64,000 nt of DNA, taken from the NCBI RefSeq assembly GCF_014636235.1, contig NZ_BMDZ01000002.1, positions 31,766 through 95,765 on the forward strand, given 5' to 3'. The notes beneath the pieces were generated by a model that worked only from the letters and a program-made list of their open reading frames with translations, had not been told where the DNA came from and ran no database searches. This document shows positions 61,378-64,000 of the stretch, piece by piece (the first letter of the stretch is position 1; each line of letters starts with the position of its first letter). The DNA is from Tistrella bauzanensis. Its GTDB lineage: Bacteria; Pseudomonadota; Alphaproteobacteria; Tistrellales; Tistrellaceae. The position numbers and the translations under genes were made by a program.

Positions 61378-62655
61378 TCACCACCAGCCCCCGAAGCGGC
61401 TTGCCGCAAAGGGTTCCGGGGACAGGGGTGGCGCGGATCCGGTGATGAGAGCGGCAACCAGCGCCGCACTCTTGGGGCCTGCTGCCAGGCCGACATGGCC
61501 ATGGCCGAAGGCATAGAAGACATCAGGACTGCGGCGGGCGCGGGAGATGACCGGCAGCCCGTCAGGGGTGGAGGGGCGATTGCCCATCCAGCGGCGCACC
61601 GGCAGATCCCGGGCAACCCCCGGCCAGGTCGCGTGGAGATGGCGGAGCAGAATATCGGCCCGGCGCCAGTCGGGTGCCGCACCAGGGCCTGCCAGTTCCA
61701 CCTGCCCGGCCGCGCGCAGCCCTTCGCGCGTGACGGTATTGGCCATCTTGCCGTCGCTCGGCATCACCGGCAGATGCGGTCCGCCCACGGCACCACCAGT
61801 CAGCTGGACGTGATAGCCGCGCTCGGCCTCAAGGGGGATACGGTCCCCGGCCGCGGCCGCCAGGCGACCCGAGGCGAGCCCCGCCGCCACCACCGCCCGG
61901 TCACAGGCAACCGGTCCGCCATCGGTCTCCACGGCCCGCAATCGCGCGCCCTCGAAGGTGAAGCCGGTGGCACGCGCCGCGACCCGGCGCACGCCAAGGC
62001 TGGCCGCGTGTGCCGCCAGCGCCGCGACATAGGTGCCCGGATCGGCGCAACTGGCGGCCACCGGCACATGCACGCCGAAACCATAGGCTGGCGACAGCGC
62101 CGGCTCGAAGACGCGCAGCGCTGCCGCATCCAGCTCTCGCCACGTGACACCCGCCTCGCGCCGCAGCCGCCAGGACAAAGCCTCGGCCGCGAAGGCGGCG
62201 CGATCGGGATAGACGTAGAGGACGCCGCGCCGCTCGATCAGGTCCGGCACACCTGCGGCCTGAGCCAGCGCCGCATGCCGGTCGGGGCTGTCATGCAGCA
62301 GGCGTGAGAGAATGGCAGCGGTGCGCTCCACCCGCGTCGTGGTCATACCGGCGGCCAGGAAGCGCAGCAGCCAGGGGGCCAGCCGCGGCAGATGCCGCCA
62401 GCGGATGGTCAGCGGGCCGTCGCGATCGAACAGATAGCCCGGCACCTTGCGCCAGAGGCCCGGCACCGACATCGGGACGATCGAGGCCGGGGAGATGAAG
62501 GCACCATTGCCATAGCTCGCCGCCTGCTCGCCGCCGGGCTCGTCCGGATCGACCAATATGACGGCCAGGCCGGCCTGGCGGAGCGCAAGCGCCGCGCACA
62601 CGCCGACGATACCGGCGCCGATGACGACGGCCTGCGTCTCGTTTGTCTTGGACAT
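61378..62655 (-). CDS. FAD-dependent amino acid-type oxidoreductase (DadA/DAO family)
   Basis: A 425-residue flavoprotein. VVIGAGIVGVCAALALRQAGLAVILVD (9-35) is the FAD Rossmann motif; SYGNGAFISPASIVPMSVPG and the C-terminal MGNRPSTPDGLPVIS with AFGHGHVGLAAGP are those of D-amino acid dehydrogenase (DadA) relatives, which oxidise amino acids to 2-keto acids. The true substrate is unknown. ATG 62655 has AGGAAACAG upstream; 22 bp separate it from the ThDP gene. Confidence 0.88.
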   Translation of the reverse strand: MSKTNETQAVVIGAGIVGVCAALALRQAGLAVILVDPDEPGGEQAASYGNGAFISPASIVPMSVPGLWRKVPGYLFDRDGPLTIRWRHLPRLAPWLLRFLAAGMTTTRVERTAAILSRLLHDSPDRHAALAQAAGVPDLIERRGVLYVYPDRAAFAAEALSWRLRREAGVTWRELDAAALRVFEPALSPAYGFGVHVPVAASCADPGTYVAALAAHAASLGVRRVAARATGFTFEGARLRAVETDGGPVACDRAVVAAGLASGRLAAAAGDRIPLEAERGYHVQLTGGAVGGPHLPVMPSDGKMANTVTREGLRAAGQVELAGPGAAPDWRRADILLRHLHATWPGVARDLPVRRWMGNRPSTPDGLPVISRARRSPDVFYAFGHGHVGLAAGPKSAALVAALITGSAPPLSPEPFAASRFGGWW

Positions 62656-62710
62656 CTCTGTTTCCTGGGGGCGTCCTGTCCGGCCCCGAAAGGCGGGCCG
62701 GACAGGCATG

Positions 62711-63832
62711 TTAGGCCTCGGCGAGGATGCGGGCGTTGCCGCGCACCGACTGCTCCGTGACCTCGATACCAAGGCCCGGGCCGGTGGGTACGATCACCTG
62801 GCCGTTGCGGTTGGGAACCCGCTCCAGCAGGACGTCCTCCGTCAGCACGTGATGGGGCATGTAGAATTCGCAGCCGAGCGACATACCCGGCGTCGCCGCG
62901 ATGAACTGGGTACCGGCGGCGAGCGCGATACCGCCTTCCCAGAGCGTGCCGCCATAACCCGGCAGATGCACCGCGTCCGCCACTGCCATCAGCGCCTGCG
63001 CCTTGAGGATGCCACCGGCCTTCATCAGCTTGACCGAGACGGCATCGGCCGCACCCAGGCGGGCGATCTCCAGCAGATCGCGGGCATCGAAACAGCTTTC
63101 ATCGGCCAGAATCGGCGTGTCGAGAGCGGCCGCGAAGGATGCCATTGCCGCCAGGCAGTCGCGCGGCACCGGCTGTTCGATAAAGGTCGGCCGGAAGCGA
63201 TCGACATCGCGCAGGATGGTGATGGCGCCGAAGGGGTCGAGCGCCTGATTGTAGTCGAGCCGGAGGTCGACGCTGTCGCCGAAGGCCGTGCGGATCGCCT
63301 CCAGATGCGCCATGTCCTCGGCATGCGGCTTGACCCCGGTCTTCACCTTGAAGATCCGGTTGCCGGCCGGGACCATAGCCTGCATGCGGACGAAATCGGC
63401 GTCGAAATCGGGATCCGCGATCGAGAAGGAGAGCGGGATCTCGTCCCGCACCCGACCGCCGAGCAGGTCGGCCACCGATAGGCCGCAGCTCTTGCCCAGG
63501 ATGTCGAACAAGGCCGTCTCGATCGCGAGCTTGGCCTCGCCATGGCCGACCAGCGCCTTGTCCATCACCCGGGTCAGTTCCCGTATGCGGTTGACCGGCG
63601 CGCCAATGACCATCGGTCGCAGATAGACATCGATCGCGGCGAAGGCCGCCTCGGCCGTGCCGGTGAAGACCTCCCAGGGCGCCGCCTCGCCCCAGCCGGT
63701 GATGCCGGTGGTGGAGGTCGCCTCGACCAGGACGCGCTTGACCGTGCCCTTGACGTTGCCGACGCCCTGGAGGCGGGCCATGGCGATCGGGCTTTCGATC
63801 AGGAAGACGCGCAGTCGTTCTATGCGCTCCAT
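62711..63832 (-). CDS. enolase-superfamily enzyme, muconate lactonizing/mandelate racemase group
   Basis: A 373-residue enzyme. The barrel carries Lys162 and Lys164 (FKVKTG), metal ligands Asp193 (LRLDYNQ), Glu219 (FIEQP) and Asp244 (ILADES), and Lys268 (VSVKLMKAGG): the KxK...K arrangement of the muconate lactonizing enzyme subgroup, whose members catalyse cycloisomerisation, dehydration, or epimerisation of amino acid derivatives and dipeptides. ATG 63832. It is the first gene of the trio, 55 bp before the FAD gene. Confidence 0.9.
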   Translation of the reverse strand: MERIERLRVFLIESPIAMARLQGVGNVKGTVKRVLVEATSTTGITGWGEAAPWEVFTGTAEAAFAAIDVYLRPMVIGAPVNRIRELTRVMDKALVGHGEAKLAIETALFDILGKSCGLSVADLLGGRVRDEIPLSFSIADPDFDADFVRMQAMVPAGNRIFKVKTGVKPHAEDMAHLEAIRTAFGDSVDLRLDYNQALDPFGAITILRDVDRFRPTFIEQPVPRDCLAAMASFAAALDTPILADESCFDARDLLEIARLGAADAVSVKLMKAGGILKAQALMAVADAVHLPGYGGTLWEGGIALAAGTQFIAATPGMSLGCEFYMPHHVLTEDVLLERVPNRNGQVIVPTGPGLGIEVTEQSVRGNARILAEA

Positions 63833-64000
63833 ACATTCACTCCTGCGCCCGTCATGCGACGGGCCTGTTTCTAGAGCCGATTCCGGTCAGGCGGGACCAC
63901 CTGATCGGGTAAAGATGCTCGACCAACCAAACCTTAGCGCCGTCTTTCGTGAGCCGGAGCAAACGGACAATGGCTCTAGATGGCTTTGTGGAAATGGCTG
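63833..64000 (-). other. upstream region of the enolase-superfamily gene, with inverted repeat
   Basis: The promoter of the trio should be here. TCTAGAGCC (63870-63878) recurs inverted as GGCTCTAGA (63972-63980), bounding a 111-bp segment. Beyond the repeat both ends keep a partial match (ATT-CCG). The window ends 20 bp later. Confidence 0.4.

Overview
The window is a GC-rich piece of a bacterial chromosome with densely packed, often overlapping genes (many ATGA, GTGA or TTGA stop/start overlaps). The gene set points to an alphaproteobacterium, most likely of the Rhodospirillales and perhaps close to Tistrella: TRAP and ABC uptake systems, an assimilatory nitrate operon with an NrtABD-type importer, an encapsulin with an encapsulated ferritin, and CysG-type siroheme synthase. 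The taxon is an inference; no rRNA or tRNA gene is present to test it. I see no prophage, insertion sequence, CRISPR array or replication origin.

Layout. 1-8.2 kb: the end of an L,D-transpeptidase, a small alanine-zipper lipoprotein, a PhzF-like enzyme, an OsmC protein with a Bcr/CflA exporter, and a patatin-like lipase coupled to a methyltransferase. 8.4-15.4 kb: a J-domain chaperone, a GST-like protein, a SLC13/TrkA-C permease, a YfcG-like glutathione transferase and a lipoprotein of the penicillin/acyl-homoserine-lactone acylase family. 15.5-21.5 kb: a DctPQM TRAP importer and GntR regulator divergent from a cyclase-family hydrolase and a fumarylacetoacetate-hydrolase-family enzyme, with a clear palindrome between them. 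21.8-30.1 kb: a LivGF-SBP-LivHM importer, a chemoreceptor, and a second, very similar binding protein. 30.3-36.1 kb (minus strand): mobB, a benE-MFS-ZIP transporter group, then encapsulated ferritin and encapsulin. 36.4-49.5 kb: nitrate/nitrite assimilation (nrtA, nrtB, nrtD, nirB, nirD, nasA, cysG), a ybiB-like gene and a histidine kinase. 49.5-50.9 kb: a MazF/PemK-type toxin with its antitoxin, and a TetR regulator. 51-57.3 kb: a metallophosphoesterase and a complete peptide/nickel-type ABC importer. 57.4-63.8 kb: a LuxR-type response regulator, a LysR regulator, and a minus-strand trio of enolase-superfamily enzyme, FAD oxidoreductase and ThDP enzyme.

How the parts may work together. The nitrate block is nearly self-sufficient: importer, molybdenum nitrate reductase, siroheme nitrite reductase, siroheme synthesis and, on the other side of the promoter region, MobB for the molybdenum cofactor. 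A good candidate sigma-54 promoter precedes nrtA. The encapsulin and ferritin genes should form an iron-storing nanocompartment; a ZIP metal transporter lies directly upstream. The final trio repeats the enzyme-class logic of the mandelate pathway (enolase-superfamily epimerase, flavin dehydrogenase, ThDP decarboxylase), but with an amino-acid-type oxidoreductase in the middle; this is the most interesting unassigned pathway here.
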